From a bacterium (lineage in GTDB: Bacteria; Desulfobacterota; Binatia; HRBIN30; CADEER01): DNA of 64,000 nt. Both the position numbers and the translations under genes were made by a program. Shown in pieces: positions 32,933-43,515 of the stretch; position 1 is the stretch's first letter; each line of letters starts with the position of its first letter. The notes under the pieces were generated by a model. That model was not told the DNA's origin, made no database searches, and was given only the letters and a program-made list of their open reading frames with translations. The stretch spans positions 1 to 64,000 of the forward strand of contig JAHBUY010000005.1 of NCBI GenBank assembly GCA_019637795.1, written 5' to 3'.

Positions 32933-35900
32933 ATGTCGATGCGCATCGTTCGTCGTCCGTGGCTGCAGGTGATGGCAGCCGCGGCACTGGTGTTGTCCGC
33001 GCTCCCGTCGCTGGCCTCGTACGTCCTGTTCGAGTCCGGGCAGGTGCGCCCGCTGGCGATGTCGCCGGACGGCAGCAAGCTCTTCGCGGTCAACAGCCCG
33101 GACAACCGACTGGAGATCTTCACCGTCGGCGCCGGTGGCCTGACCCGCAGCGGCTCGGTCGGCGTCGGCATGGAGCCGGTCGCCGTCGCCGCCCGCAACG
33201 ACAGCGAAGTCTGGGTGGTCAACCACTTGTCGGACAGCATCAGCATCGTCGACGTCGGCAGCAGCCCGCCGCGCGTGATCCGCACCCTGCTGGTGGGCGA
33301 CGAACCGCGCGACATCGTCTTCGCCGGCAGCGGCGGCGACCGCGCCTTCATCACCACCGCCCGCCGCGGCCAGAACGTGCCCGGCAGCATGCCGCCGCTG
33401 CTCACCACGGCGGGGACGCCGCGCGCCCTGGTGTACGTCTTCGACGCCAACAACCTCGGCAACACGCTCGAGGGGACGCCGCTGACCATCGTGCCGCTGT
33501 TCGGCGACACGCCGCGCGCCCTCGCCGTCAGCCCCGACGGCAGCACCGTCTACGCCGCCGTGTTCCATTCCGGCAACCAGACCACCGCCGTGAGCGAAGG
33601 GGCGGTGTGCGACGACGGCAATCTCAGCGACGACACCCCGGCTGGACCGTGCACCGTCCCCCTGCCGCCCCCATACGACGTCCCCATGCCCGGCGGCCTG
33701 CCGAACCCGGAACGCAGCGCCGACGGCGCGCCGCGGCCGGAGACCGGCCTGATCGTCAAGTACGACGGGAGCGCCTGGCGCGATGAGTTGGGCCGCGACT
33801 GGAACAACGCGGTGCGCTTCGATCTGCCGGACTTCGACGTGTTCCAGATCAACGCCGACGCCAATCCGCCGGTGCAGATCGGCATCGACGACCAGCAGTA
33901 CGCGCACGTCGGCACGGTGCTGTTCGACATGGCCACCAACCCGGTGAGCGGCAAGGTCTACGTGACCAACACGGAAGCGATCAACGAGGTGCGCTTCGAG
34001 GGGCCGGGCATCCGCTCCGGCATGTTCGGCGGCTCGACGGTGCGCGGCCACCTGCACGAGGCGCGCATCACCGTGCTCGACGGCGGCAACGTCCTGCCCC
34101 GCCATCTCAACAAGCACATCAACTATGCGGTCGTCCCGAGCGATCCCGGCACCGCGGCGGCGAGCCTGGCGACGCCGGTCGGCCTGGCGGTCAATGGCGC
34201 CGGGACGCGGCTCTACGTCGCCGCCTTCGGCTCGCAGAAGATCGGCGTCTTCGACACCGCCAAGCTGGAGGACGACAGCTTCACCACCCAGCCGCAGAAC
34301 GGCGTGCAGCACGTCGCGCTGGGCGGCGGCGGCCCCACCGGCGTGGTGCTCGACGAGGCGCACGACCGCCTCTACGTGCTGACCCGCTTCGACAATTCCG
34401 TGCGGGTCGTCAGCACCACCAGCCTCAGCGAGGAGGCCGGCCTGCGCCAGTCGCTCTACAACCCGGAGTCGGCGAGCATCACCGGCGGCCGGCCGTTCCT
34501 CTACGACGCCGCGTTCACCTCCAGCAACGGCGAGGCGTCCTGCTCGAGCTGCCACGTCTTCGGCGACTTCGACAGCCTCGCCTGGGATCTCGGCAACCCC
34601 GACGATTCCGTGCTGATCAACGCCAATCCGATCCGCCTCAGCGGCCCCAACCCCAATTTCCATCCGATGAAAGGCCCGATGACCACCCAGAGCCTGCGCG
34701 GCATGGCCAACCACGGACCGATGCACTGGCGGGGCGATCGCACCGGCGGCCTCGATGGGCCGAGCGTGCAGCCGAACGGCGGCGCCTACAGCGAGGAAGC
34801 GGCGTTCAAGAAGTTCAACGTCGCCTTCGAGGGCCTGCTCGGCCGCGGCGGGCCGCTGACCGACGAGGAGATGCAGGCGTTCACCGACTTCATCCTCCAG
34901 GTCACCTATCCGCCGAATCCGATCCGCAACCTGGACAACTCGCTCACCGCCTCACAGCAGCTCGGCCGCAACCTCTACTTCGGCCGCACCACCGACGGCT
35001 TCACCAACTGCAACGGCTGCCACGTGCTCGACCCGCTGGCCGGGTTCTTCGGCGGCGACGGCCAGACCACCTTCGAGGCCGAGCCGCAGATGTTCAAGGT
35101 GCCGCACCTGCGCAACATGTACCAGAAGGTGGGGATGTTCGGCATGCCGGCGGTGCCGTTCCTGCGCGACCGCGACAACGCCCACAAGGGCCGCCAGGTG
35201 CGCGGCTTCGGCTTCCTGCACGACGGCAGCGTCGACACCCTGCGGCGCTTCCACAGCGCCGCCGTGTTCAGCACCACCGCGACCGAGGAACAGCAGCTCG
35301 AGGCATTCGTGCTCGCCTTCGACAGCGACCTCGCCCCGATCGTCGGCCAGCAGACCACGCTGACCGCTGCCAACAGCGGCGTCGCCGCCGTGCTCGCGCG
35401 TCTCAACCTGCTCGATCAGCGCGCCGCCCAGCACGAGTGCGACGTGGTGGTGAAGGGCACGCTCGCCGGCGAGCCGCGCGGCTGGTACCGCCTCGCCGAC
35501 GGCACCTTCCAGAGCGATCGCGCCAGCGAGCCGGCGCTGACCGCCGCCGCGCTCCGCCTGCAGGCCAGCACCGCCGGACAGGAGCTCACGTACACCTGCG
35601 CGCCGCCGGGCTCCGGCCTGCGCATGGGCGTCGACCGCGACGAGGACGGCTACTTCGACCGCGACGAGCTCGACGCCGGGAGCGACCCGGCCGACGCGTC
35701 GAGCATTCCCGGGCTGTCCGTCTCCGCCGGCAAGCTGCTGATCAAGAACGCCCTGCCGGACGTCGAGAGCAAGAACAAGGCGATCGTCCTGTCCAAGGAC
35801 CCGGGCATCGTCATCCCGTCGCCGGGCGGCACCGGCGACCCGCGCTGCAACGGCGATCCGTCGGGCACGGTCAAGGCGACCCTGCGCCTGTCGAGCGCGA

Positions 35901-36253
35901 CCTCCGGGCAGAGCTACTCCACCGACCTGCCCTGTCAGAACTGGACCCTCCTCGGCAGCCCGAGCAGCCCCAAGGGATACAAGTACGCCGACCCCGAGCT
36001 CGACGACGGCACGGCGAAGACGGTGATGTGGAAGCACCACAAGCAGTTCAAGGCCCTGCTCTTCGGCAAGGGCCCGACCGTGCTGTCGTACGACCTGGAG
36101 ATCGGCACCAGCCAGGGCGAGGTCGCGGTCACCTTCCGCACGCCGGCCGCCGGCGTCTGCATGAGCTGCGCCGGCCTGCCCTTCAAGGACGGCAGCGACG
36201 GCAAGCTGTTCCAGGCAAAGGACTGTCCGGCGCCGCCGGCGTGCCTGCCGTGA
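32933..36253 (+). CDS. Large dihaem beta-propeller c-type cytochrome, peroxidase-like
   Basis: A 1106-aa exported protein. After a signal peptide (about 1-29), repeated YVTN-type propeller blades run to about 520 (for example MSPDGSKLFAVNSPDNRLEIF). A cytochrome c peroxidase/MauG-like region carries two haem sites, CSSCH at 537 and CNGCH at 693. The C-terminal third holds a calcium-binding DRDEDGYFDRDELDAGSDP element (about 874-892) and a novel-looking tail with several Cys. Periplasmic or surface redox chemistry is likely; the substrate is unknown. ATG follows GAGGGGGGAT, which decides the start. Confidence 0.8.
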   Translation: MSMRIVRRPWLQVMAAAALVLSALPSLASYVLFESGQVRPLAMSPDGSKLFAVNSPDNRLEIFTVGAGGLTRSGSVGVGMEPVAVAARNDSEVWVVNHLSDSISIVDVGSSPPRVIRTLLVGDEPRDIVFAGSGGDRAFITTARRGQNVPGSMPPLLTTAGTPRALVYVFDANNLGNTLEGTPLTIVPLFGDTPRALAVSPDGSTVYAAVFHSGNQTTAVSEGAVCDDGNLSDDTPAGPCTVPLPPPYDVPMPGGLPNPERSADGAPRPETGLIVKYDGSAWRDELGRDWNNAVRFDLPDFDVFQINADANPPVQIGIDDQQYAHVGTVLFDMATNPVSGKVYVTNTEAINEVRFEGPGIRSGMFGGSTVRGHLHEARITVLDGGNVLPRHLNKHINYAVVPSDPGTAAASLATPVGLAVNGAGTRLYVAAFGSQKIGVFDTAKLEDDSFTTQPQNGVQHVALGGGGPTGVVLDEAHDRLYVLTRFDNSVRVVSTTSLSEEAGLRQSLYNPESASITGGRPFLYDAAFTSSNGEASCSSCHVFGDFDSLAWDLGNPDDSVLINANPIRLSGPNPNFHPMKGPMTTQSLRGMANHGPMHWRGDRTGGLDGPSVQPNGGAYSEEAAFKKFNVAFEGLLGRGGPLTDEEMQAFTDFILQVTYPPNPIRNLDNSLTASQQLGRNLYFGRTTDGFTNCNGCHVLDPLAGFFGGDGQTTFEAEPQMFKVPHLRNMYQKVGMFGMPAVPFLRDRDNAHKGRQVRGFGFLHDGSVDTLRRFHSAAVFSTTATEEQQLEAFVLAFDSDLAPIVGQQTTLTAANSGVAAVLARLNLLDQRAAQHECDVVVKGTLAGEPRGWYRLADGTFQSDRASEPALTAAALRLQASTAGQELTYTCAPPGSGLRMGVDRDEDGYFDRDELDAGSDPADASSIPGLSVSAGKLLIKNALPDVESKNKAIVLSKDPGIVIPSPGGTGDPRCNGDPSGTVKATLRLSSATSGQSYSTDLPCQNWTLLGSPSSPKGYKYADPELDDGTAKTVMWKHHKQFKALLFGKGPTVLSYDLEIGTSQGEVAVTFRTPAAGVCMSCAGLPFKDGSDGKLFQAKDCPAPPACLP

Positions 36254-36282
36254 GCCCGAGGTGAGCGGAGCGCGCGCGTGAG

Positions 36283-36317
36283 CGCGGGCGCGCGTGGCGA
36301 TCCCGCGCGCGCCCGCG
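36283..36317. terminator. 12-bp GC hairpin after the dihaem gene
   Basis: 36283-36294 pairs exactly with 36306-36317 around an 11-nt loop. It starts 30 nt after the stop codon and lacks a U-tract. Confidence 0.45.
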
Positions 36318-36384
36318 AGCACGCGCCGACCCGCCACGGCTGGCCCGGTTTGCCTCGCACCCGCTTCCCGCTACAACCGCCCCC

Positions 36385-37305
36385 ATGATCGTGGAGGCGC
36401 GCGGCGTCACCAAGCACTTCGGCGCGCGCGCCGCGGTCGACGGCATCGATCTCGACGTGCGGGCTGGCGAGTGCTTCGGGCTGCTGGGGCCCAACGGCGC
36501 CGGCAAGACCACGACCTTGCGCATGATCTACGGCGTCTGCCGGCCGACGTCCGGCAGCGTGCGCGTCTTCGGCATCGACATCGCCGCCGAGCCGCGCGCG
36601 GTGCGTCGCCGCCTCGGCGTCACGCTGCAGGAGAACGTGCAGATCGAGGCGCTCACCCCGGTGGAGAATCTGCGCGTCTTCGGCCGCTACCATCTGCTCG
36701 TCGAGCCGGAGCTCGGCCGGCGCATCGACGAGCTGCTCGACTTCCTCGAGCTGCGCTCGCACGCCGACGTGCCGGTGCAGCGCCTGTCGGGCGGCTTCAA
36801 GCGGCGCCTGGCGATCGCGATGTCGCTCATCAACCGCCCCGAGCTGCTGATCCTCGACGAGCCGACGACCGGGCTCGACCCCGCCGTCCGCCTGGCGCTG
36901 TGGGCGCGCATCCGCGACCTGCGCGCCGGCGGCACTACGGTCCTGCTCACCACCCACTACATGGACGAGGCGCAGCGGCTCTGCGACCGCGTCGCCATCG
37001 TCGCCGCCGGCAGGGTAATCGCTCTCGGCCGGCCGCGCGAGCTGATCCACAGCCACCTGGCGCGCGAGGCGGTCGAGCTCGACTGCACGCCGGAGGAAGA
37101 GACCGGGCTGCTCGGTGGCGCCGCGCCGCGCCACCGCCTGCGCAGCGGCCGGCGGTTGATCTGCTACCTCGACGATCCCACGGCGTTGGTCGAACGGCTC
37201 CACCGGGGCGATCCCGAGGATCGCCGCGACGTCGTGGTCCGCCCCGCCAACCTCGAGGACGTCTTCCTCCGCCTCGCCGGCAGCACGCTCGAGGGCGGCG
37301 CGTGA
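36385..37305 (+). CDS. ABC transporter ATP-binding protein, NodI-like
   Basis: A 306-aa ABC-2-type ATPase. Walker A GPNGAGKT is at 35-42, the signature is LSGGFKRRLAIAMSL, Walker B is LLILDEPTTGLDP, and the switch is LTTHYMDEAQRLCDR. The C-terminal extension of about 80 residues is typical of NodI/DrrA exporters. Together with the overlapping permease (GTGA, 4 bp) it should form an exporter of a polysaccharide, lipid or drug; no glycan genes are adjacent to specify which. Confidence 0.9.
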   Translation: MIVEARGVTKHFGARAAVDGIDLDVRAGECFGLLGPNGAGKTTTLRMIYGVCRPTSGSVRVFGIDIAAEPRAVRRRLGVTLQENVQIEALTPVENLRVFGRYHLLVEPELGRRIDELLDFLELRSHADVPVQRLSGGFKRRLAIAMSLINRPELLILDEPTTGLDPAVRLALWARIRDLRAGGTTVLLTTHYMDEAQRLCDRVAIVAAGRVIALGRPRELIHSHLAREAVELDCTPEEETGLLGGAAPRHRLRSGRRLICYLDDPTALVERLHRGDPEDRRDVVVRPANLEDVFLRLAGSTLEGGA

Positions 37306-38072
37306 GCATCTCGGTGCCGCACGCCGTCGCGGTCTGGCGGCGCAACGCCGCCATGTACCGGCGCACCTGGTGGCTCAACCTGCTGCCCAACTTCTTCGAG
37401 CCGGTGCTGTACCTGCTGTCGATCGGCCTCGGCGTCGGCGCCTACATCACCGAGATGGGCGGCACCTCCTACGCCGGCTTCCTCGCCCCCGGACTGGTGT
37501 GCGTCGCGGCCATGAACGGCGCCAGCTTCGAGGTGACCTACAACATCTTCGTGCGCCTCACCTTCGAGAAGCAGTACGACGCCATGCTGACGACGCCGAT
37601 CCAGCCCGACGACGTCCTCTTCGGCGAAGTCTTGTGGGCGGTCAGCCGCGCCACCGTCTACGGCACGACCTTCTTTCTCGTCGTCGCCCTCTTCGGCCTC
37701 GCGCCGCTGCCGGGCGCCGTGCTGGCGCTGCCGGTGATCCCGCTCGCCGGCCTGCTGTTCGCCGCCATCGGCATCGCCTTCTCGCTGCGCATCCCGATGA
37801 TCGAGCTGTTCAGCTTCTACTTCACCCTCTTCCTGACGCCGCTGTTCCTCTTCTCCGACATCTTCTTCCCGCTCCAGGAACGGCTCGCCGGCGGCTGGCT
37901 GTGGGTGGCCGAGGCCCTGCCGCTGCTGCACCCCGTGCGCCTGGCCCGCTTCGCCTTCGGCCAGGGTGGCAGCGTCGCGGTCGCCGCCTGGGACGTCGCG
38001 TACATCGCCGTCGTGGCGGCGGCGCTGCTCCTCTGGGCCCGTCGGACGGTGCGGGCCCGCCTCACCTCGTAG
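37302..38072 (+). CDS. ABC-2 type permease, NodJ-like
   Basis: A 256-aa inner-membrane permease with six predicted segments. The stretches FFEPVLYLLSIGLGVGAY, YNIFVRLTFEKQYDAMLTTPI and PLFLFSDIFFPL match NodJ-type ABC-2 transporters. It starts with GTG inside the end of the ATPase gene, so the pair is coupled. It is convergent with ilvB, and a 9-bp hairpin lies in the gap. Confidence 0.88.
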   Translation: MSISVPHAVAVWRRNAAMYRRTWWLNLLPNFFEPVLYLLSIGLGVGAYITEMGGTSYAGFLAPGLVCVAAMNGASFEVTYNIFVRLTFEKQYDAMLTTPIQPDDVLFGEVLWAVSRATVYGTTFFLVVALFGLAPLPGAVLALPVIPLAGLLFAAIGIAFSLRIPMIELFSFYFTLFLTPLFLFSDIFFPLQERLAGGWLWVAEALPLLHPVRLARFAFGQGGSVAVAAWDVAYIAVVAAALLLWARRTVRARLTS

Positions 38073-38105
38073 GCGGGAGCGGGGCCCTGGCGGGCGGGCG
38101 CGAGA

Positions 38106-38129
38106 GCGGCGGCGTCCGTGCGCCGCCGC
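38106..38129. terminator. 9-bp GC hairpin between convergent genes
   Basis: GCGGCGGCG (38106-38114) pairs with CGCCGCCGC (38121-38129) around a 6-nt loop, between the ABC permease and ilvB stops. There is no U-tract. Confidence 0.4.
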
Positions 38130-38150
38130 GACGCCGCCGACGCCGAGCGA

Positions 38151-40016
38151 TCAGAAATACTCGGCCGGCTCCTCGGCCTTCTTGGCCGCCGCCGCGTCGC
38201 GGGCCGGGATCCACTTGCCGGTGATCATGTCCTTGTACCCCATGCCGGGGCCGACCATCGGGTAGACGTGCGCCGACGGGTCGACCATGACCTCGAGGAA
38301 CGCCGGCCCCGGATAGGCGAGGAACGCCTCGAGCTCGGGCCGGACCTGGCCCTGTTCGGCGACGCGCCGGGTGAATCCGAAGCCGTCGGCTTCGCACGCC
38401 TTGACGAAGTCCTTCTTGTGCAGCGTCTTGTCCGACCCCGAGTAGCGGTTGGCGTAGAACAGATCCTGCCACTGGCGCACCATGCCGTCGCCCTGGTTGT
38501 TGAGCAGCAGCACCTTGACCGGGATGTCGTAGGTGGTGAGCGTCTCCAGCTCGCCGAGGTTCATGCGGATCGACCCGTCGCCGTCGACGTCGATCACCAG
38601 CGCGCCCGGATTGGCGATCTGCGCCCCGATCGCCGCCGGCAGGCCGAAGCCCATCGTCCCCATGCTGCCCGAGGTGAGGAAGGTGCGCGGATTGATGAAA
38701 TCCAGATACTGCGCCGCCCACATCTGGTGCTGCCCGACGCCGGTGGTGACGATGGCGTTGCCGCGCGTGATCTCGTTCATCTGCTCGAGCACGTACTCGA
38801 CCTGGATGCGGTTCGCCTCGCGGTTGTAGTTGAGCGCGTGGGTGGCCCGCAGCGCGCTGACGTGGCGGTGCCAGTCGACGAAATCGCGCTTGACGCCCAG
38901 CGCCTCGCCTGCCTTGAGGAGCTGCTGCAGGCCGCGCTTGGCATCGCTGACGTGCGCCCAGTCGACGTTCTTCACCTTGCCGATCTCGGAGGCGTCGACA
39001 TCGAGGTGGGCGATGCGCGCGCGCGGCGCGAACTCCTTCACCTTGCCGGCGACGCGGTCGTCGAAGCGCGAACCGATGGCGATCAGCAGGTCGCAGTCCT
39101 CCACCGCGTAGTTCGCGAACGCCGTGCCGTGCATGCCCAGCATGCGCAGCGAGAGGTCGCTGGTGGTGTCGACGGCGCCGATGCCCATCAGCGTGGTGAC
39201 GACCGGGATCTGGAAGCGCTTGGCGAACTTGCGCAACTCGCCCGCCGCGTCGCTGTTGATGATCCCGCCGCCGACGTAGAGCAGCGGCCGCTGCGCGTTG
39301 CCGAGCAGGGCGAAGAAGGCCTCCGCCTCCGCGGTCGAGATGGTGGTGCGCGAAAGCTGGTCCTGGCGTTGCCGATAGCCGGTCAGCGACAGGGTTCCCT
39401 CGCCGCGGAACACCGACTGCGCCAGTTGCACGTCGCGCGGGATGTCGACCACCACCGGCCCCGGGCGGCCGCTGCGCGCCAGCTCGAAGGCGCTGCGCAT
39501 CGTCGCCTCGACCTTGTGCTCGTCGGTGAGCAGGAAGACGTGCTTGGCGCAGGACGCCATGATGTTGAACACCGGCGCTTCCTGGAACGCGTCGGTGCCC
39601 ATCGCGGCGCGCGGCACCTGGCCGCAGATCAGGACCACCGGCACCGAGTCCGCCTGGCAGTCGCGCACCGGCGTCACCGCGTTGGTCGCGCCGGGTCCGG
39701 AGGTGACCAGGAAGACGCCCACCCGTCCGCTCGAGCGCGCGTAGCCGGCGGCCATGAACCCGGCGCCCTGCTCGGTCGCCGGCACGATCAGCCGGATCTG
39801 CTCCGCGGCGCTGCGCGGTTCGTTGTACCGGAAGATGGCGTCGTACGTCGGCAGGATCGCGCCGCCGCTGTAACCGAAGATCGTATCCACCCCTTCGTCG
39901 GCGAGCACCTGCACGATCGCGTCGGCTCCGATCATGGTCGTCCCGGCCAGCGGATGTGGCGTGGCCGCCGCACCTTCCGAACGCGCGCTACGAGTGGGCT
40001 TCACCAACGTCGGCAT
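38151..40016 (-). CDS. ilvB: Acetolactate synthase large subunit
   Basis: A 621-aa thiamine-diphosphate enzyme that condenses pyruvate to acetolactate (or with 2-ketobutyrate) in branched-chain amino-acid synthesis. The catalytic Glu region is VPATEQGAGFMAAGYAR, the FAD-associated middle domain is intact, and the ThDP motif is VDGDGSIRMNLGELETL through VLLLNNQG. ATG at 40016 follows AAAGGTGA, which decides the start. No ilvN regulatory subunit or ilvC is adjacent, so feedback control must come from elsewhere. No leader peptide or attenuator was seen upstream. Confidence 0.93.
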   Translation of the reverse strand: MPTLVKPTRSARSEGAAATPHPLAGTTMIGADAIVQVLADEGVDTIFGYSGGAILPTYDAIFRYNEPRSAAEQIRLIVPATEQGAGFMAAGYARSSGRVGVFLVTSGPGATNAVTPVRDCQADSVPVVLICGQVPRAAMGTDAFQEAPVFNIMASCAKHVFLLTDEHKVEATMRSAFELARSGRPGPVVVDIPRDVQLAQSVFRGEGTLSLTGYRQRQDQLSRTTISTAEAEAFFALLGNAQRPLLYVGGGIINSDAAGELRKFAKRFQIPVVTTLMGIGAVDTTSDLSLRMLGMHGTAFANYAVEDCDLLIAIGSRFDDRVAGKVKEFAPRARIAHLDVDASEIGKVKNVDWAHVSDAKRGLQQLLKAGEALGVKRDFVDWHRHVSALRATHALNYNREANRIQVEYVLEQMNEITRGNAIVTTGVGQHQMWAAQYLDFINPRTFLTSGSMGTMGFGLPAAIGAQIANPGALVIDVDGDGSIRMNLGELETLTTYDIPVKVLLLNNQGDGMVRQWQDLFYANRYSGSDKTLHKKDFVKACEADGFGFTRRVAEQGQVRPELEAFLAYPGPAFLEVMVDPSAHVYPMVGPGMGYKDMITGKWIPARDAAAAKKAEEPAEYF

Positions 40017-40129
40017 GAGGTCACCTTTGCTCCCGGTATGGGTTGCGCCAGAGTCGCACAAGTCCAAGATTTTGCAATGGGTTAGGGGGCGATTCTCCGA
40101 GCGTGGATGAGAACCGGGCGCGGCCCCGC

Positions 40130-40897
40130 TCAGGTCTCGAAGCCGTCGCCGGCGCGCCGCCAGCCGCCGGCGGCCCAGTTGCCGCCGTCGACGTGCAGCG
40201 TGGCGCCGGTGATGAACGCGGCGAGGTCCGACAGCAGGAAGAGGGCCGCGGCGGCGACGTCGTCGACCGTGCCCTGGCGCGGCAGCGGCGTCTTCACCGC
40301 GATCGGCCCCGTGCCGGGGGTCGGAATGACGTCGGGCGCCAGGCAGTTGACCCGGATCAGCCGCGCCCCGAATTCCAGGGCCAGGCTCCTGGTCAGGTTG
40401 GCGACGGCGGCCTTCATCGCCGCGTAGATCGCGAACCCCGGGCCGGCGCGGTGCGCCTCGATCGAGGTGACGTTGACGATCGAGCCGCCGGCCGGCATCA
40501 GCGGCACCGCGGCGCGGATGCAGTGGGTGACGCTGGTGAAGTTCTCGCGCACCAGCGCCTCCTGGCCCTTCTCGTTCACCGCCAGGAAGGCGGCGAAGAA
40601 GCCGCCGCCGGCGTTGTTCACCAGGCCGTCGAGCCGTCCGAGCCGCGCCTGCACGTCGACGAAGAAGTCGCGCACGGCGTCGCCGTCGCGCACGTCGATC
40701 ACCGCCGGCACCGCCTGGCGACCGGTCCCCTCGATCGCCGCCGCGGCGCTGGCGAGCAGGTCGGCGTCGCGGTCGCAGATGGCGACGTGCGCCCCGAAGC
40801 GCGCCGCCGCCAACGCGATGGCGCGGCCGATGCCCTTCGCCGCCCCGGTCACGACGACCACCCGGTCGGTGAGCAGGATGCGCGATGGCTCAAGCAT
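40130..40897 (-). CDS. SDR family NAD(P)-dependent oxidoreductase
   Basis: A 255-aa classical short-chain dehydrogenase. The cofactor motif is TGAAKGIG near residue 17, the structural NNAG is in LVNNAGGG, and the catalytic Ser-Tyr-Lys are in NVTSIEAH and IYAAMKAA. The C-terminus GATLHVDGG is typical of FabG-like enzymes. ATG at 40897 has GAGGA upstream. The substrate cannot be deduced; the ilvB and aldo/keto reductase neighbours give no clear pathway. Confidence 0.87.
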   Translation of the reverse strand: MLEPSRILLTDRVVVVTGAAKGIGRAIALAAARFGAHVAICDRDADLLASAAAAIEGTGRQAVPAVIDVRDGDAVRDFFVDVQARLGRLDGLVNNAGGGFFAAFLAVNEKGQEALVRENFTSVTHCIRAAVPLMPAGGSIVNVTSIEAHRAGPGFAIYAAMKAAVANLTRSLALEFGARLIRVNCLAPDVIPTPGTGPIAVKTPLPRQGTVDDVAAAALFLLSDLAAFITGATLHVDGGNWAAGGWRRAGDGFET

Positions 40898-41106
40898 GGG
40901 GTCCTCGCGGCATCGCGGAGCCGCCGCTCTCCGGGTTCGTCGCCATGCGCCCACTCCTCGGCCGCGACCTATCTCACATCGCCGCGCGGCGCAGAAGGTG
41001 CCATGGGGCGCGGCGTGCCGGCCCCGGTGCGACCGGTCGGGGCCCGCCGCGGGTTGGGCCCGTCGCTTGACCCGTCAGAGCGCGCCGTGCGAACGCCTGC
41101 GCGCCC

Positions 41107-42075
41107 ATGCACGCGCTCGGCCGCACCGGGCTTCCGGTCTCGCGCCTCGGCCTCGGCCTCGCCGCCCTCGGGCGCCCCGGCTACATCACCGTCGGCCACG
41201 CCGACGACCTGCGCCGCGACTACCGCGTCGCGACCATGCAGGCGGCCACCGGCGCCGTGCTCGACGCCGCCCACGCCGCCGGCATCCGCTACATCGATGC
41301 CGCCCGTTCCTACGGCCGCGCCGAGGCGTTCCTCGCCGCCTGGCTCGCCAGCCGCGGTCATCCGCCGGGCAGCATCACCGTCGGCTCGAAGTGGGGGTAT
41401 GCCTACACCGCGGGCTGGCGCGTCGACGCCGATCCGCACGAGGTGAAGGACCACTCGGTCGCGGTCTTCACCGCCCAGCTCGCCGAGAGCCGCGCCCTGC
41501 TCGGCGCCCACCTGCAGCTCTACCAGATCCATTCCGCCACCCCGGAGAGCGGCGTGCTCGACGATCGCGACGTGCTGCGCGCCCTCGCCGCGGCGCGCGA
41601 CGACGGCCTGGCGATCGGCCTGACGCTGAGCGGCCCGCGCCAGGCCGACACCCTGCGCCGCGCCCTGGCGGTGCGCATCGACGGCGCGCCGCTCTTCGCC
41701 GTCGTCCAGGCCACCTGGAACCTGCTCGAGCGCTCGGCCGGCGCGGCGCTCCGCGAGGCGCACGACGCGGGCCTGGGCGTCATCATCAAGGAGGCGCTCG
41801 CCAACGGCCGTCTGACGGCGCGCGGCGGCGTTCGGGCGCTGCGCGACGCCGCCGACGAGATCGGCGCGACCCCCGACGCCCTGGCGCTCGCCGCCGCGCT
41901 CGCCCAGCCGTGGGCTGACGTCGTCCTCAGCGGCGCGGCGACGGTCGAACAGGTGCGCGCGAACGCGGCGGCGCGCGACCTCGTCTGGAGCAGCGACCTC
42001 GACGCCGCGCTGCGCCCGCTCGCCGAGCTCCCCGAGCGCTACTGGAGCGCCCGCGCCGGCCTCGCCTGGAACTGA
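41107..42075 (+). CDS. Aldo/keto reductase family protein
   Basis: A 322-aa TIM-barrel reductase. The family opening GRTGLPVSRLGLGLAALG, the catalytic Asp in GIRYIDAARSYGRAE (with the Tyr), Lys in TVGSKWGYAY, and the late LSGAATVEQVRAN cofactor segment are all visible. The usual catalytic His after strand 4 appears to be in LYQIHSATPESG. It should reduce an aldehyde or ketone with NADPH in the cytoplasm. It is divergent from the SDR gene across 209 bp. Confidence 0.88.
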   Translation: MHALGRTGLPVSRLGLGLAALGRPGYITVGHADDLRRDYRVATMQAATGAVLDAAHAAGIRYIDAARSYGRAEAFLAAWLASRGHPPGSITVGSKWGYAYTAGWRVDADPHEVKDHSVAVFTAQLAESRALLGAHLQLYQIHSATPESGVLDDRDVLRALAAARDDGLAIGLTLSGPRQADTLRRALAVRIDGAPLFAVVQATWNLLERSAGAALREAHDAGLGVIIKEALANGRLTARGGVRALRDAADEIGATPDALALAAALAQPWADVVLSGAATVEQVRANAAARDLVWSSDLDAALRPLAELPERYWSARAGLAWN

Positions 42076-42095
42076 TTGCCGGGCGCCGCCGCGGC

Positions 42096-43490
<1,395 letters not shown>

Positions 43491-43515
43491 GTCGGATCCG
43501 ATGCGATGCCCGGGG

